The notes under the pieces are model-generated. The model did no database searches and was not told the origin of the DNA. It saw only the letters and a program-made list of their open reading frames with translations. A stretch of 64,000 nt of DNA, taken from the NCBI GenBank assembly GCA_964494205.1, contig CAZBRD010000001.1, positions 1 to 64,000 on the forward strand, written 5' to 3'. Every line of letters begins with the position of its first letter. The stretch's first letter is position 1. This stretch comes from JBBTCX01 sp964494205. GTDB taxonomy: Bacteria; Planctomycetota; Phycisphaerae; UBA1845. Positions 32,808 through 41,552 of the stretch are shown in pieces. Made by a program: the position numbers and the translations under genes.

Positions 32808-33569
32808 ATGAAGCGAAAGCTGGTGGAAAATTGGAAGCGCACCAAAGAGCGCGTGGTTGACGCCTGCACCAAGGCGGGCCGCGATCCCAACTCCGTCACG
32901 CTCGTCGTCGTCACCAAGTACGTCGGGCTCGATCTCATCCGCACGCTCGTCGAAATCGGCATCCGCAACCTCGGCGAGAGTCATGTACAGGAGCTCACCC
33001 GCCGCCATGCCATGATTAAGGAATGGCTTGGTAAGCGATCAGCGGCTGATGACGCTGCGCCGACACCACCCCACTGGCACATGGTAGGCCACCTTCAGCG
33101 GAACAAGGTCAAAGCCCTTCTGCCCGCCGTCGACTTGATTCACTCCGTGGACAGTTTGAGGTTGGCTGAGGAAATCGACGCGCAATCCGAAAAAATCGGC
33201 AAGGTCACCCCCATACTTCTCGAAGTGAACGCCACGGGCGAGTCAGCCAAGACCGGCGTGGCTGTGGCAGCCACCACGCACCTGGCTGAGCAGATCATGA
33301 CGCTCAAGCATCTCGAACTCCGCGGCTTGATGGCCATGGGCCCGCTCACCGAGGACCGCGAGCGCATTCGCCAGGTCTTCGGGCGCGTGCGTGAACTCTT
33401 TGATGAAGTCATCCATGAACGCATCTGCGGGCCCAAGTTCCGCGATCTCTCGATGGGCATGAGCAACGATTTCGACCTCGGCATCGAGTTCGGCGCAACC
33501 CATGTGCGCATCGGCAGCGCGATCTTCGAGGGGATCCCCACTTCGCCCGAGACGGTCGAGGCGGAATAA
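32808..33569 (+). CDS. YggS/PLPBP family pyridoxal phosphate homeostasis protein
   Basis: 253 residues of the single-domain alanine-racemase-like fold. The PLP lysine is in LVVVTKYV near residue 37. Other signatures: GESHVQEL, HWHMVGHLQRNKVK near 83-96, LLEVNATGESAKTGV, RGLMAMGP and LSMGMSNDFDLGIEFGATHVRIG (shown as LSMGMSNDFDLGIEF and HVRIGSAIF). It buffers cellular PLP rather than catalysing a reaction. In many bacteria it lies near division genes; here the neighbours are trmB and a prepilin. Confidence 0.93.
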   Translation: MKRKLVENWKRTKERVVDACTKAGRDPNSVTLVVVTKYVGLDLIRTLVEIGIRNLGESHVQELTRRHAMIKEWLGKRSAADDAAPTPPHWHMVGHLQRNKVKALLPAVDLIHSVDSLRLAEEIDAQSEKIGKVTPILLEVNATGESAKTGVAVAATTHLAEQIMTLKHLELRGLMAMGPLTEDRERIRQVFGRVRELFDEVIHERICGPKFRDLSMGMSNDFDLGIEFGATHVRIGSAIFEGIPTSPETVEAE

Positions 33570-33578
33570 CTCCGCCCC

Positions 33579-34331
33579 TCAATTGGGCAACAGTTCGTCA
33601 TCCTCCTCTTCGGTGAAGAATCGCAAGTGCGTGTCGATCGTGTTGGGCGTCACGACAACTCCGTCTGATTCCTCGTCGGCCCCTTCTCCATCGAACTCGT
33701 TGTGATGGTACATGTTGGGGTCCGATTGAGCCTTCAACGACTTCTGCCGGAAGAACTCCGCGTGCTGATCGGTCCACAGTAGGCACATTCCTTCACCATT
33801 CCAGTTGGCGGAATAGGTGCGCCCGCGCTCGTAATCCGCCCGATCGCCGAGATAGACTCGCAACCGCTCCGATCGCCCCTGGCGCTTCACGTCATTGTCG
33901 TAGCTGTATGAACAATGCCAGTTAATGCGCGGAATCTCATTCGGCCCGATGGCGGTCTTCTGGTTTATTTCCACCCCCTCCAGGTCAGCCAATACCGGGC
34001 GTTTGTCCAACGTGAAGATCGTAGACGGCGTGTCGTTTGTGTTCGGGTTGATGTAATACTCCGGGGGCATCTGGTAATGTTTCGCCAGCAGCCCCAACCC
34101 CAGAAACGCCTTCTCCTCATTTTCAATAAGCGTTGGTAATCGCTCCTTGTTGTCGTTCTCGTAGAGGGTAACCGACGTACCGATGCCCTTCAGGTGGGCT
34201 AATGTCACCGATTGCTTGGCTTTGATTCGCGCTCGCGACAGCGACGGCACCAGAATGGAAATCAATAAGGCTATGATGGCAATCGCGACCAATAGCTCGA
34301 TCAGCGTGAATGCGCGCACTCTCTTCGTCAT
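33579..34331 (-). CDS. Prepilin-type exported protein
   Basis: 250 residues. The start at MTKRVRAFTLIELL is supported by AAAGGAA upstream. Class III signal: RAFTLIELLVAIAIIALLIS, cleaved before Phe by a prepilin peptidase, followed by LVPSLSRARIKAKQ typical of planctomycete pseudopilins. The globular part includes FTLDKRPVLADLEGVEI and GMCLLWTDQHAEFFR, the latter the usual display-type ending of this family. These proteins are very numerous in Planctomycetota and may build surface fibres or act in a type II-like secretion system. Confidence 0.85.
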   Translation of the reverse strand: MTKRVRAFTLIELLVAIAIIALLISILVPSLSRARIKAKQSVTLAHLKGIGTSVTLYENDNKERLPTLIENEEKAFLGLGLLAKHYQMPPEYYINPNTNDTPSTIFTLDKRPVLADLEGVEINQKTAIGPNEIPRINWHCSYSYDNDVKRQGRSERLRVYLGDRADYERGRTYSANWNGEGMCLLWTDQHAEFFRQKSLKAQSDPNMYHHNEFDGEGADEESDGVVVTPNTIDTHLRFFTEEEDDELLPN

Positions 34332-34602
34332 CGCAATTCCTTTCAGAACGCGGATGTAATTTCGGAATAAACGGCTGGCGCTCTCATGGCGTCCACTGGC
34401 CTTCTTCAAGCCCTGGCGAAGTTCATGAGATCGCGTGCCGTGCCGTTGCGCAGCATTCCCTATGCATGAATGCACACAAAGCAGGCAGCCGACTCAAATA
34501 GAATGACATATATGGCGCGCAATGTAGACGATTATGGCCATGGCCTAATTCATAATCGAGCCATGCGCGACTACGCCCATTGCGCAATAAATGATTGGGG
34601 AT

Positions 34603-34896
34603 TCAAGCTACCGGTGGGCCGCGTGGTGCGGCGGGGCCGAATTGATACTCGGTAACTAATTGAAGAGGGTGATGCTCGCTGCCAGTGCGATTATCATGCG
34701 AAAAACCTGGCAAGACGATTGGTTCAGGAAGAACTGACGCGCCGGCCGTCGTAATCGTATAGCACAAAGCACACCGGTCTGCTTCATGATGGGCATGATC
34801 GCATTCATCATGATGGACAGTCAGAATTCCCGAGGAAAAGGCGAGGAATTGGCCAATCAGGAATAAGGCAATTGATTTGTGTAGGTGAGAAGCCAT
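34603..34896 (-). CDS. Small His/Cys-rich membrane protein
   Basis: 97 residues. An N-terminal hydrophobic segment (IALFLIGQFLAFSSGILTV) is followed by HHDECDHAHHEADRCALCY, a dense His/Cys cluster, and a tail ending APRGPPVA. The layout resembles DUF2946-like periplasmic proteins with a CxLC motif and an RGPP end. Metal binding is likely from composition, but the function is unknown. An upstream in-frame start adds nine residues. Confidence 0.6.
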   Translation of the reverse strand: MASHLHKSIALFLIGQFLAFSSGILTVHHDECDHAHHEADRCALCYTITTAGASVLPEPIVLPGFSHDNRTGSEHHPLQLVTEYQFGPAAPRGPPVA

Positions 34897-35076
34897 AGCA
34901 CGCCGCCCAGTTGCGGATATCAAACTGTCATCATAATTGTGCGCGCTACCCCGGCCTTTGTCAAATGCGAACGATGGCTGCAGTCGGGAAAACCTCCTGC
35001 CGATCCCGACCGAGCCATCGCACCAAGGGGTATTCGATGTGTCCTCGCCGCCACGCCATGCGGCGGTATATCACGA

Positions 35077-35565
35077 TTACTTCTTCGCCTGAACCGTGAT
35101 CTTTTTCGGTTGCGCACCCTCGCGCTTTTTCAGCGTGATGTGGACCACGCCGTTTTTGTGTTCGGCTGCCACCTGTTCGACATCCACTGTCGACGGCAGC
35201 GTGATCGACCTGCGGAACGACCCGAACCGTCTCTCGCTGTGGAAGAAGTTCTCTCCTTTTCTCTCGCTCGATTCCTTCTTCTCACCGGACAACACCAGTT
35301 GCTGACCGGTGATCGTGATGTCGATGTCCTTGGGTTCCATCCCCGGTACTTCGGCCCGCACCACAAACTCAGCGTCGGTTTCTGTCACGTCGAGACTCGG
35401 CGCAAACGTCTGCATCATGCTCCCGCCATCGCGCCCCGCCAATCCACCGAACAACCGATCGAAGGTACGGTCCATCTCCGACCGGAAACGATCCATCATG
35501 TCATACGGTTCAATGTCATAAGTCTCGTTTTGCTTGTTCTTGTTTCGCCACGGTATGAGATTCAT
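35077..35565 (-). CDS. Hsp20 small heat-shock protein
   Basis: 162 residues, started by ATG 35565 behind AAAGGAGGTG, an almost perfect ribosome binding site. Alpha-crystallin domain: PSLDVTETDAEFVVRAEVPG near 53-72, DIDITITGQQLVLSGEKK, and ITLPSTVDVEQVAAEHKNGV, then LKKREGAQPKKITVQ with the C-terminal IxV motif. Holds unfolding proteins in an ATP-independent way. Last of three hsp20 genes in a row on the minus strand; the order suggests one operon. Confidence 0.93.
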   Translation of the reverse strand: MNLIPWRNKNKQNETYDIEPYDMMDRFRSEMDRTFDRLFGGLAGRDGGSMMQTFAPSLDVTETDAEFVVRAEVPGMEPKDIDITITGQQLVLSGEKKESSERKGENFFHSERRFGSFRRSITLPSTVDVEQVAAEHKNGVVHITLKKREGAQPKKITVQAKK

Positions 35566-35623
35566 CGCAGCACCTCCTTTTTGAAATCGATCTCGTCTCC
35601 AACAAAATCGCACAACATCACAC

Positions 35624-36022
35624 TTACAGAGCCTGAACTGCAATCTTTCGCGGCTTCACCGCTTCGACCTTCGGCAGATGCAGCGTCAGCACGCCGTTGG
35701 CATACTCGGCCGTGATCCGCGTCGAGTCGATACTCTCGCTCACTTCAAACGTTCGCACGAAATCGCCGACGCCGTATTCGCGATGCACAAACCTTGTCTC
35801 ACCGTTCTGACGCGGCGCGACCTTGCCGCGAATCGTCAGCGTTCCGTTCTCAAAATTGATATCGATATCCCCTGCAGCCACACCCGGCATGTCCGCGTAG
35901 ACGGTCAGCTCGTCCTTCGTTTCCGCAATGTCCACGTTCGGGCGATACTGGCGACCGCATCGCGTCTGCTCACATCGGGTCACGGCTGCATTCGCCGGCT
36001 TTTCCATCGTTGCTGTTGTCAT
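35624..36022 (-). CDS. Hsp20 small heat-shock protein
   Basis: 132 residues. GGAGG abuts the ATG at 36028 directly, so the ATG two codons later (36022), at a spacing of six bases, is taken as start. Alpha-crystallin domain: PNVDIAETKDELTVYADMPG near 29-48, NGTLTIRGKVAP, VSESIDSTRITAEYANGVL and the C-terminal KIAVQAL. The N-terminus has two cysteines in TRCEQTRCG, unusual for Hsp20 and possibly a metal- or redox-sensitive site. Middle gene of the cluster. Confidence 0.92.
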   Translation of the reverse strand: MTTATMEKPANAAVTRCEQTRCGRQYRPNVDIAETKDELTVYADMPGVAAGDIDINFENGTLTIRGKVAPRQNGETRFVHREYGVGDFVRTFEVSESIDSTRITAEYANGVLTLHLPKVEAVKPRKIAVQAL

Positions 36023-36103
36023 GGTCATCCTCCTATTGTTCGTTTGAGAAAATCTCGCTTGCCTGATCTTCTTGAAATCATTCACAAAAGTTACGTTGCA
36101 TCG

Positions 36104-36550
36104 TTAGCACGACACTTTGATCTTCCTCGGTAGCGCAGCCTCAGCCTTCGCCAGCGTGATGCTCAATACACCATCGCGAATGGTCGCGGACACCTTTTCG
36201 GAATCCACCTCATAGGGAAGCTGAATGACGCGATTAAACTCGCCCACGCCGCGCTCACGCCGATGGAACGCCGCGTCCGCCGGTCCATTGGCTTTGCGCT
36301 GACCGCGAATCGTCAACTCGTCGCGCTGCACAAGGACTTCGATGTCCTCCATCGTCAGCCCCGGCAGCTCGGCTTCCACGAAGACCTGGCGCTCGTCTTC
36401 CCACATGTTCAGCGCCGGGAACGTCCCGCGATTCAGTGCCGCGAACGGGCCCGTGTTGGCCACCGTTTCAAACAAATCACCGACCGCACGACCAAAATCC
36501 TCGCGCAAACCCGGCAATCCATAAGACCCATTGATTCGACTCAGAAACAT
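36104..36550 (-). CDS. Hsp20 small heat-shock protein
   Basis: 148 residues from ATG 36550 with AAAGGAGAT upstream. Alpha-crystallin domain: PALNMWEDERQVFVEAELPG near 46-65, DIEVLVQRDELTIRGQRK, IQLPYEVDSEKVSATIRDGV and the end LPRKIKVSC. First gene of the hsp20 trio, so its upstream region (36551-36961) probably carries the operon promoter; no CIRCE-like palindrome is visible there. Confidence 0.92.
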   Translation of the reverse strand: MFLSRINGSYGLPGLREDFGRAVGDLFETVANTGPFAALNRGTFPALNMWEDERQVFVEAELPGLTMEDIEVLVQRDELTIRGQRKANGPADAAFHRRERGVGEFNRVIQLPYEVDSEKVSATIRDGVLSITLAKAEAALPRKIKVSC

Positions 36551-36734
36551 GACAGATCTCCTTTCGTTTTCCTCAAGCCTTGGGACTTCCAGAGGCGCCC
36601 TAATCAAACCTATCCCTGTCCACGCTTTTCGATGTTGCAATCACCGTGCCATGGACTTCGCCGTTAGAGCCCAGCGCACAACTGCTTAATCTTCCATGAC
36701 TTACGCTTAGGTGGCTCGCCATGAGACTTGCCGA

Positions 36735-36751
36735 ACTGTCAGGTTGACAGT
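36735..36751. promoter_or_regulatory. ACTGTCA/TGACAGT dyad
   Basis: A 7-bp perfect inverted repeat with a 3-base centre, located 185 bases upstream of the first hsp20 start. It could be a dimeric-regulator site or a small hairpin; no regulator can be named. Confidence 0.3.
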
Positions 36752-36844
36752 GTTCGATTTGGCAGAAGTAGGTCCGATATTTGATCCTCGCCCCGCGCAA
36801 AGGCCTTTCGGGGGCGAAACGGGCTTGGCGTTCAACAACCGGAA

Positions 36845-36867
36845 ATGCCATGCTATGGCACACTTGG
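36845..36867. repeat. TGGCAC palindrome, copy 5
   Basis: ATGCCATGCTATGGCACACT: TGCCAT pairs with ATGGCA. Shares the TGGCACAC end with the copies at 24391-24416 and, inverted, 16689-16705. Confidence 0.55.
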
Positions 36868-36961
36868 CGGCATGATTAGTTGCATGATTCTATGAGGCGG
36901 CTCGATTACGAAATCCCGTTCATTTTTGTCACTCTTCACAGTCACAGCTAGAATCGCCTCG

Positions 36962-38131
36962 ATGTCGTATCGCAAGGAAAAGGTTGTCGTCGCCATGAGC
37001 GGCGGCGTGGATTCGAGCGTGGCTGCGTGCCTGCTCGTTGAGCAGGGCTACGAAGTCATGGGCTTCTTCATGCGCGTCGGCGCTAAGGAGCCGGAAGTCG
37101 CGGAGACCTGTTCGACGACCGCATCGCCGCGAACGCATCAGGGCTGTTGCAGTGCGATCGACGCAGCCGACGCCCGCTATGTCGCCGGCATGTTGGGCAT
37201 CCCGTTCTACGCGTTGAACTTTCAGGAGGAGTTTGACGGCATCATCAATTACTTCGCCGACGAATACGCCCGCGGCCGAACGCCCAACCCCTGCGTCGTC
37301 TGCAATGATCGCCTGAAGTTCGGCAAGCTCGTCGAGTACGCCGACGCTGTTGGGGCAAAGTACATCGCGACGGGCCATTATGCTCGCGTTGTCGAGCGCA
37401 ATGGTCGACCCGCGCTCGCCCGCTCGGTTGATCGCCAAAAGGACCAGTCGTACGTCCTCTTTGGCTTGCGTCGCGACATCCTCGACCGCGTGATGTTCCC
37501 CATCGGGGATATGACAAAGCCGCAGGTGCGCGAGATCGCCGCGAGATTCAACCTGCCCAACCAGAACAAGCCCGACTCAGTGGACATCTGCTTCGTCCCC
37601 GATCGCGCCTACGCCCGCATCGTGCGCGAGCGCCGCCCCGATTCGTTCGCCGAGGGCGATGTTCTCGACTCAGAAGGAAGTGTCATCGGGCGGCACAACG
37701 GCGTCCCGAACTACACCATCGGCCAGCGTCGCGGCCTGGGCATCGCCGCGGGCAAGCCGGTCTACGTAACCCAACTGAACGTCGAGCGCAACACCGTCAC
37801 ACTCGGCGACGACGAAGAATTGCTCGCACCGGGCTTGCTTGGCTCGCGCGCGAACATGCTGATCAATGTCGATGTCCAATCAGATGAGCCGAGCTTTCGG
37901 GCAGACGTGAAGATTCGCTACCTGCACCAGGCGACACCAGCTACCGTGCATCTTCTGCCCGACAACCGCGTCCGCATCACGTTCGACGAGCCCCAGCGCG
38001 CAGTCACACCGGGACAAGCGGTCGTGTTCTATGATGGCGATACTGTCCTCGGCGGATGCTGGATCGACAGCCCAACTGGCGCAGACCAGAATCTCGCGGT
38101 TGAGCCGCAAGCTGTCGCTGCAAGCGCTTAA
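36962..38131 (+). CDS. mnmA: tRNA-specific 2-thiouridylase MnmA
   Basis: 389 residues. MnmA thiolates U34 in tRNAs for Glu, Gln and Lys. The ATP-binding PP-loop is AMSGGVDSSVAACLL near 10-24. The catalytic Cys is in PNPCVVCNDRLKFG near 110, and the second in SVDICFVPD near 210. QKDQSYVLFGL and IGQRRGLGIA are further family blocks. The start at MSYRKE is the usual position. The stop codon overlaps that of the convergent DsbD-like gene in the palindrome TTAA. Confidence 0.95.
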   Translation: MSYRKEKVVVAMSGGVDSSVAACLLVEQGYEVMGFFMRVGAKEPEVAETCSTTASPRTHQGCCSAIDAADARYVAGMLGIPFYALNFQEEFDGIINYFADEYARGRTPNPCVVCNDRLKFGKLVEYADAVGAKYIATGHYARVVERNGRPALARSVDRQKDQSYVLFGLRRDILDRVMFPIGDMTKPQVREIAARFNLPNQNKPDSVDICFVPDRAYARIVRERRPDSFAEGDVLDSEGSVIGRHNGVPNYTIGQRRGLGIAAGKPVYVTQLNVERNTVTLGDDEELLAPGLLGSRANMLINVDVQSDEPSFRADVKIRYLHQATPATVHLLPDNRVRITFDEPQRAVTPGQAVVFYDGDTVLGGCWIDSPTGADQNLAVEPQAVAASA

Positions 38132-40653
38132 GGTGCTTTGCCCACAGCCGAACCTGGCGGGGCAGTCAACTCAGCCCCCGGACTCGGGCACGACATCGTC
38201 GACTTACCCGCTTCGTCGAGTTTCTCATTCACGAAGGCTGTCGAACCCAGGATTTCCGGCATGACGATCGCGTTTTCCGGCGCGTTCGCGGGGTAGATGA
38301 CATTCAGTGGCACTCCCGCCCGGCCAAAACTCTGGATCACCTCAAGCATTTCTGCGTTTTCTTGCGTGAAGTCGGCTTTGATGGGAATCACGCAGCCGTC
38401 TAGCATCTTCTGCCGCACCGCGTCCGTTTCCAGGAACGCCCGCTTGTTCGCCAAGCACGTTGCACACCACTTAGCCGTAAAGTCCACGTACACCGTGTAG
38501 CCGCAATTCGCGAGCCGCTCGGGTAACCCCTTATGCCAATGCACCCACGGAATTTGCTTCCACGGACCTGGCGGCAGTTGGCCCGCGAGATGGCCGCAGT
38601 CCATTTTTCGGGGATCAATTTGCAACGGCGGGTGCGGCGGGTTTGCATCATCCTTCAGCGCATGCAATGAGTGCGTGCCGTTAAACGAAAACCACCAGCC
38701 GAACACCACGACAGCCAACGCCATCAACCAAAGCGCCGCACGACGCCGCGATGATGAAAGCGGTGATATCCGACCCAGCACCCACGCAGCCAACGCAACG
38801 AACACGATGAATACGGAACACCAGATCAAGCCATCGGCGCCTACTAGCCCACCCATCGGGTACAGCAGCCACACCACGGTTCCCATCAGCAGGAAACCCA
38901 TCAACTGTTTAAACGTCTCCATCCAGGCGCCCGGCTTGGGCATCAACTTCAGCCAGCCCGGATTCATCGTGAGCAGCAAAAACGGAAACGACATGCCTAG
39001 CCCGACAGAAGTGAAGATCGCGAACAAAACCCCACTTTCGCTCTTGAATGCTACGCCCAGCGCCGGGCCAAGAAACGGGGCTGTGCACGGCGTCGCGAGA
39101 ACCGTGCCGAGAAGCCCCTTTGTGAACGCGCCGGCGTAGCCCTCACGCTCCTCTGCGGCCGAGAGCTTCGTAAACGCCGCGCCGGGCAACGTGATTTGAA
39201 AAACTCCGAAGAGACTCAGACCAAACAGGAACACAATGGCCACCATGATCAGCGTGAAATGCGGCGATTGTTGTTGAAAACCCCAGCCAAGCGTATTGCC
39301 CGCCGACTTCAGCCCAATGATCACCAGCGCCAGCGCCCAGAACGAAATGATGATGCCAGCCGCGAAGGTGAGCCCCAACCGAAAGACTCGCCCCGGCGAC
39401 TCATCCGCCTGCTGCACGAAACTCAACACCTTGATTGAAATGACCGGCAACACGCACGGCATCACGTTGAGAATCAAACCGCCGAGAAACGCGAGAAACA
39501 AAACGCCCCACGTGCTGTGCAGCATTCGCTGCACCCACGTTTCGGGTGGGGCTGATGACGATGAAGTCTTTGGCGGCGTGCTTGGAGCAGAACCTGATTG
39601 CGCGCCGGCCGAACCTGTTGACGGCGGTTGACTCGGCGTCGGGGCGGTGGCCGTGTTCGATGGCGGTTCGCCATGCCCGCCGGCTCCGTTCACTTGTGTA
39701 CAGGGCAACGACAGAGAGTATTCGAGTGACTCCGGCGTGGAGCAAATTCCTTTCGTGTCGCAAGCCTGAAACTCAACGACGCCCGCGAACAAGACCGGGC
39801 ACGTCATCGGCTCTCCGGTGAGCTCGATGGGAACCCGCACATCGAACTTGCCGCTGAACTCAGCCACCTTTCCCAGCCCGGGCATCTCTTTGATCCGGGG
39901 CTCCGGATATTCTGCGGGTTTGAAGATCATCCCCGGCGTGCCGAGCGTGAAAACATCGGTGGCAATGAACTCCGACTGCAGCGGCGCGTTCGATTGAATC
40001 TTGAACCCGATCGGCACGTCGAATTGCAACATCAGCGATTGCGGCTCTGCGGGAGTTTCCGGCGCGAGCCTGGGAGTTACCTTCAGGTGCTTACTGGTCT
40101 TCAACGGTTGCTGTCGCCGCGCCTCATCAAACAGTTTCTTGTGCAGCGGCTTGGGTTCACCCTCTTTCTGAACCGGGATCTCGAGGTTGAGGTCTTCAAA
40201 CCCCGGCAAGCAGTTCACTTCACAGACGAGGTAGCTCAGCTTGCCTTTGAAAGACACTTTGTCTTCCTTGATGGAGTTCGGCGGTGTCACGGATATGAGG
40301 AAGGTCGCGTCCTCTTCAAGAATGTTCGTCGTGATGAGACCGCCCGCGTCCTTGTGTCGTTTCGGGATGGGGAATTGCAAATCACCGATCGAGAAACCAA
40401 CGGGAGCAGCGTGCCATTTGACGCTCGTCGGCTGTCCAGCTTCGCCTGGATGCTTCCAGTAGACGTGCCAATTCTCCTGAACTTTCAAACTGATCGCCAG
40501 CTCGAACGGTTTGCCCGGCACAACCGCCTCGACCGAAGGAACGAACTCCACCTTTACCTTCGACTTGCCGGGATTGGGCTGGGCCCAAACGACAGCCCCC
40601 GATAAGAGAACCACAAGGGAACTGAGCAACCATGCACTCTTGGTAATCTTCAT
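38128..40653 (-). CDS. DsbD-like thiol:disulfide interchange protein
   Basis: 841 residues. A signal peptide (SAWLLSSLVVLLSGAVVWAQ) precedes a periplasmic DsbD-alpha-like domain with QENWHVYWKHPGEAGQPT near 50 and a second beta-rich part. A Pro/Ser-rich linker leads to the membrane domain (about 385-650) with the paired cysteines in VMPCVLPVISIKVL and ATPCTAPFLGPALG. The C-terminal thioredoxin-like domain has WCATC near 727. The protein moves electrons from cytoplasmic thioredoxin across the membrane. It is longer than E. coli DsbD, like other ScsB-type versions. Confidence 0.9.
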   Translation of the reverse strand: MKITKSAWLLSSLVVLLSGAVVWAQPNPGKSKVKVEFVPSVEAVVPGKPFELAISLKVQENWHVYWKHPGEAGQPTSVKWHAAPVGFSIGDLQFPIPKRHKDAGGLITTNILEEDATFLISVTPPNSIKEDKVSFKGKLSYLVCEVNCLPGFEDLNLEIPVQKEGEPKPLHKKLFDEARRQQPLKTSKHLKVTPRLAPETPAEPQSLMLQFDVPIGFKIQSNAPLQSEFIATDVFTLGTPGMIFKPAEYPEPRIKEMPGLGKVAEFSGKFDVRVPIELTGEPMTCPVLFAGVVEFQACDTKGICSTPESLEYSLSLPCTQVNGAGGHGEPPSNTATAPTPSQPPSTGSAGAQSGSAPSTPPKTSSSSAPPETWVQRMLHSTWGVLFLAFLGGLILNVMPCVLPVISIKVLSFVQQADESPGRVFRLGLTFAAGIIISFWALALVIIGLKSAGNTLGWGFQQQSPHFTLIMVAIVFLFGLSLFGVFQITLPGAAFTKLSAAEEREGYAGAFTKGLLGTVLATPCTAPFLGPALGVAFKSESGVLFAIFTSVGLGMSFPFLLLTMNPGWLKLMPKPGAWMETFKQLMGFLLMGTVVWLLYPMGGLVGADGLIWCSVFIVFVALAAWVLGRISPLSSSRRRAALWLMALAVVVFGWWFSFNGTHSLHALKDDANPPHPPLQIDPRKMDCGHLAGQLPPGPWKQIPWVHWHKGLPERLANCGYTVYVDFTAKWCATCLANKRAFLETDAVRQKMLDGCVIPIKADFTQENAEMLEVIQSFGRAGVPLNVIYPANAPENAIVMPEILGSTAFVNEKLDEAGKSTMSCPSPGAELTAPPGSAVGKAP

Positions 40654-41092
40654 GCGCCTTTTCTCAATCATTGGCTGTACAGATTTCCTGCGGTTCGACC
40701 CCACGCCGATCGGCATCAGCCTCACCGGTCTTGCACAGCTTTCGGAACAATACCCTAGATTCTACAGATTGTACGCTGCAGCGGTCACAGGAGGCTTTGA
40801 TGTAACTTGTCGGACCCCTGTTACATTACCGCACAGAGACACTTAATCATGGTTCCACTATTCGAGCTTAATGTCCCAGCGCATCGCGGGTCATTGACGG
40901 TTTCTGTTGCGTTCCTATAATCGAATCCAAGCTTGGCAGGCCAATAATTTACTGCCACTTTATTGTTGTTTGGGTCGCTAGAAACGTTCGGCGGCTTGGA
41001 CTTCGTATGTTGAGTAGGTGAATCGCAAGAAACGGTCTCGTTTTTGTGCGCTTCATTGCTTACCGAAGCGTGTTAGGTTTTAGCGGAGTTCC
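40654..41092. other. Intergenic region
   Basis: About 440 bases, AT-richer than neighbouring genes, with no supportable gene or strong repeat. With 41378-41552 it brackets a doubtful small membrane-protein frame. Confidence 0.4.
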
Positions 41093-41377
41093 GTGTACAC
41101 AACTACGTTAATAATCCTTGCCTTGTGGGGTGGTTTGCGTTGGTTCAACCATTTGGCGAGGGAGCAGCGGTTTCGTCGGCTCACGAAAGAGTCGGCTCGG
41201 GCCTATTTGAATCCCGATTCGGAGAGTTTCCACGCGATTGACCTGTTGAGAAAACTAGAAGCACTACGTTCAACTTCACTCGCGTTGATTCGCATCCCCG
41301 CGTGTTCAACAAAGAGCAGGATCGGAGCGCATCGATGGCCAAGTTCCATCGGGCGGGGGAGAGCAATCGCCCCCTAG
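41093..41377 (+). CDS. Doubtful small membrane-anchored protein
   Basis: 94 codons from a GTG with GGAG five bases upstream. The first 20 residues are hydrophobic (TTLIILALWGGLRWFN), followed by REQRFRRLTKESARAYL, a plausible cytoplasmic helix. After about residue 60 the sequence turns Arg/Ser/Pro-rich and looks non-coding, which suggests a frameshifted or decayed gene. No family recognised. Confidence 0.3.
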   Translation: MYTTTLIILALWGGLRWFNHLAREQRFRRLTKESARAYLNPDSESFHAIDLLRKLEALRSTSLALIRIPACSTKSRIGAHRWPSSIGRGRAIAP

Positions 41378-41552
41378 GCGTCCCGGCGCTCCAGGCAAAC
41401 GACCTGCCGTAGCAAACACGGTCAATCCGCAGCCCACGCCATTCGGTCTGCACCACCACCTCAACAGTTCAGTCCACGCCCACATTCGTTACTCGCACCC
41501 GATGAACTTACGTTCGCGTGCAAGGGTTTTGGGGTAATCCGGTGGTGCAACA

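Larger units (their letters stand above)
36551..36961. other. Intergenic region between hsp20 trio and mnmA
   Basis: 411 bases between divergent genes. It holds a short perfect stem, ACTGTCA-GGT-TGACAGT (36735-36751), and a TGGCAC element (36845-36867). No gene supported. It must contain the heat-shock promoter, which I could not pick out with confidence. Confidence 0.5.

Noticed and set aside
36551..36961. A CIRCE (HrcA) operator before the hsp20 trio.
   Set aside because: TTAGCAC occurs once nearby (36100 region) without the matching GAGTGCTAA half.
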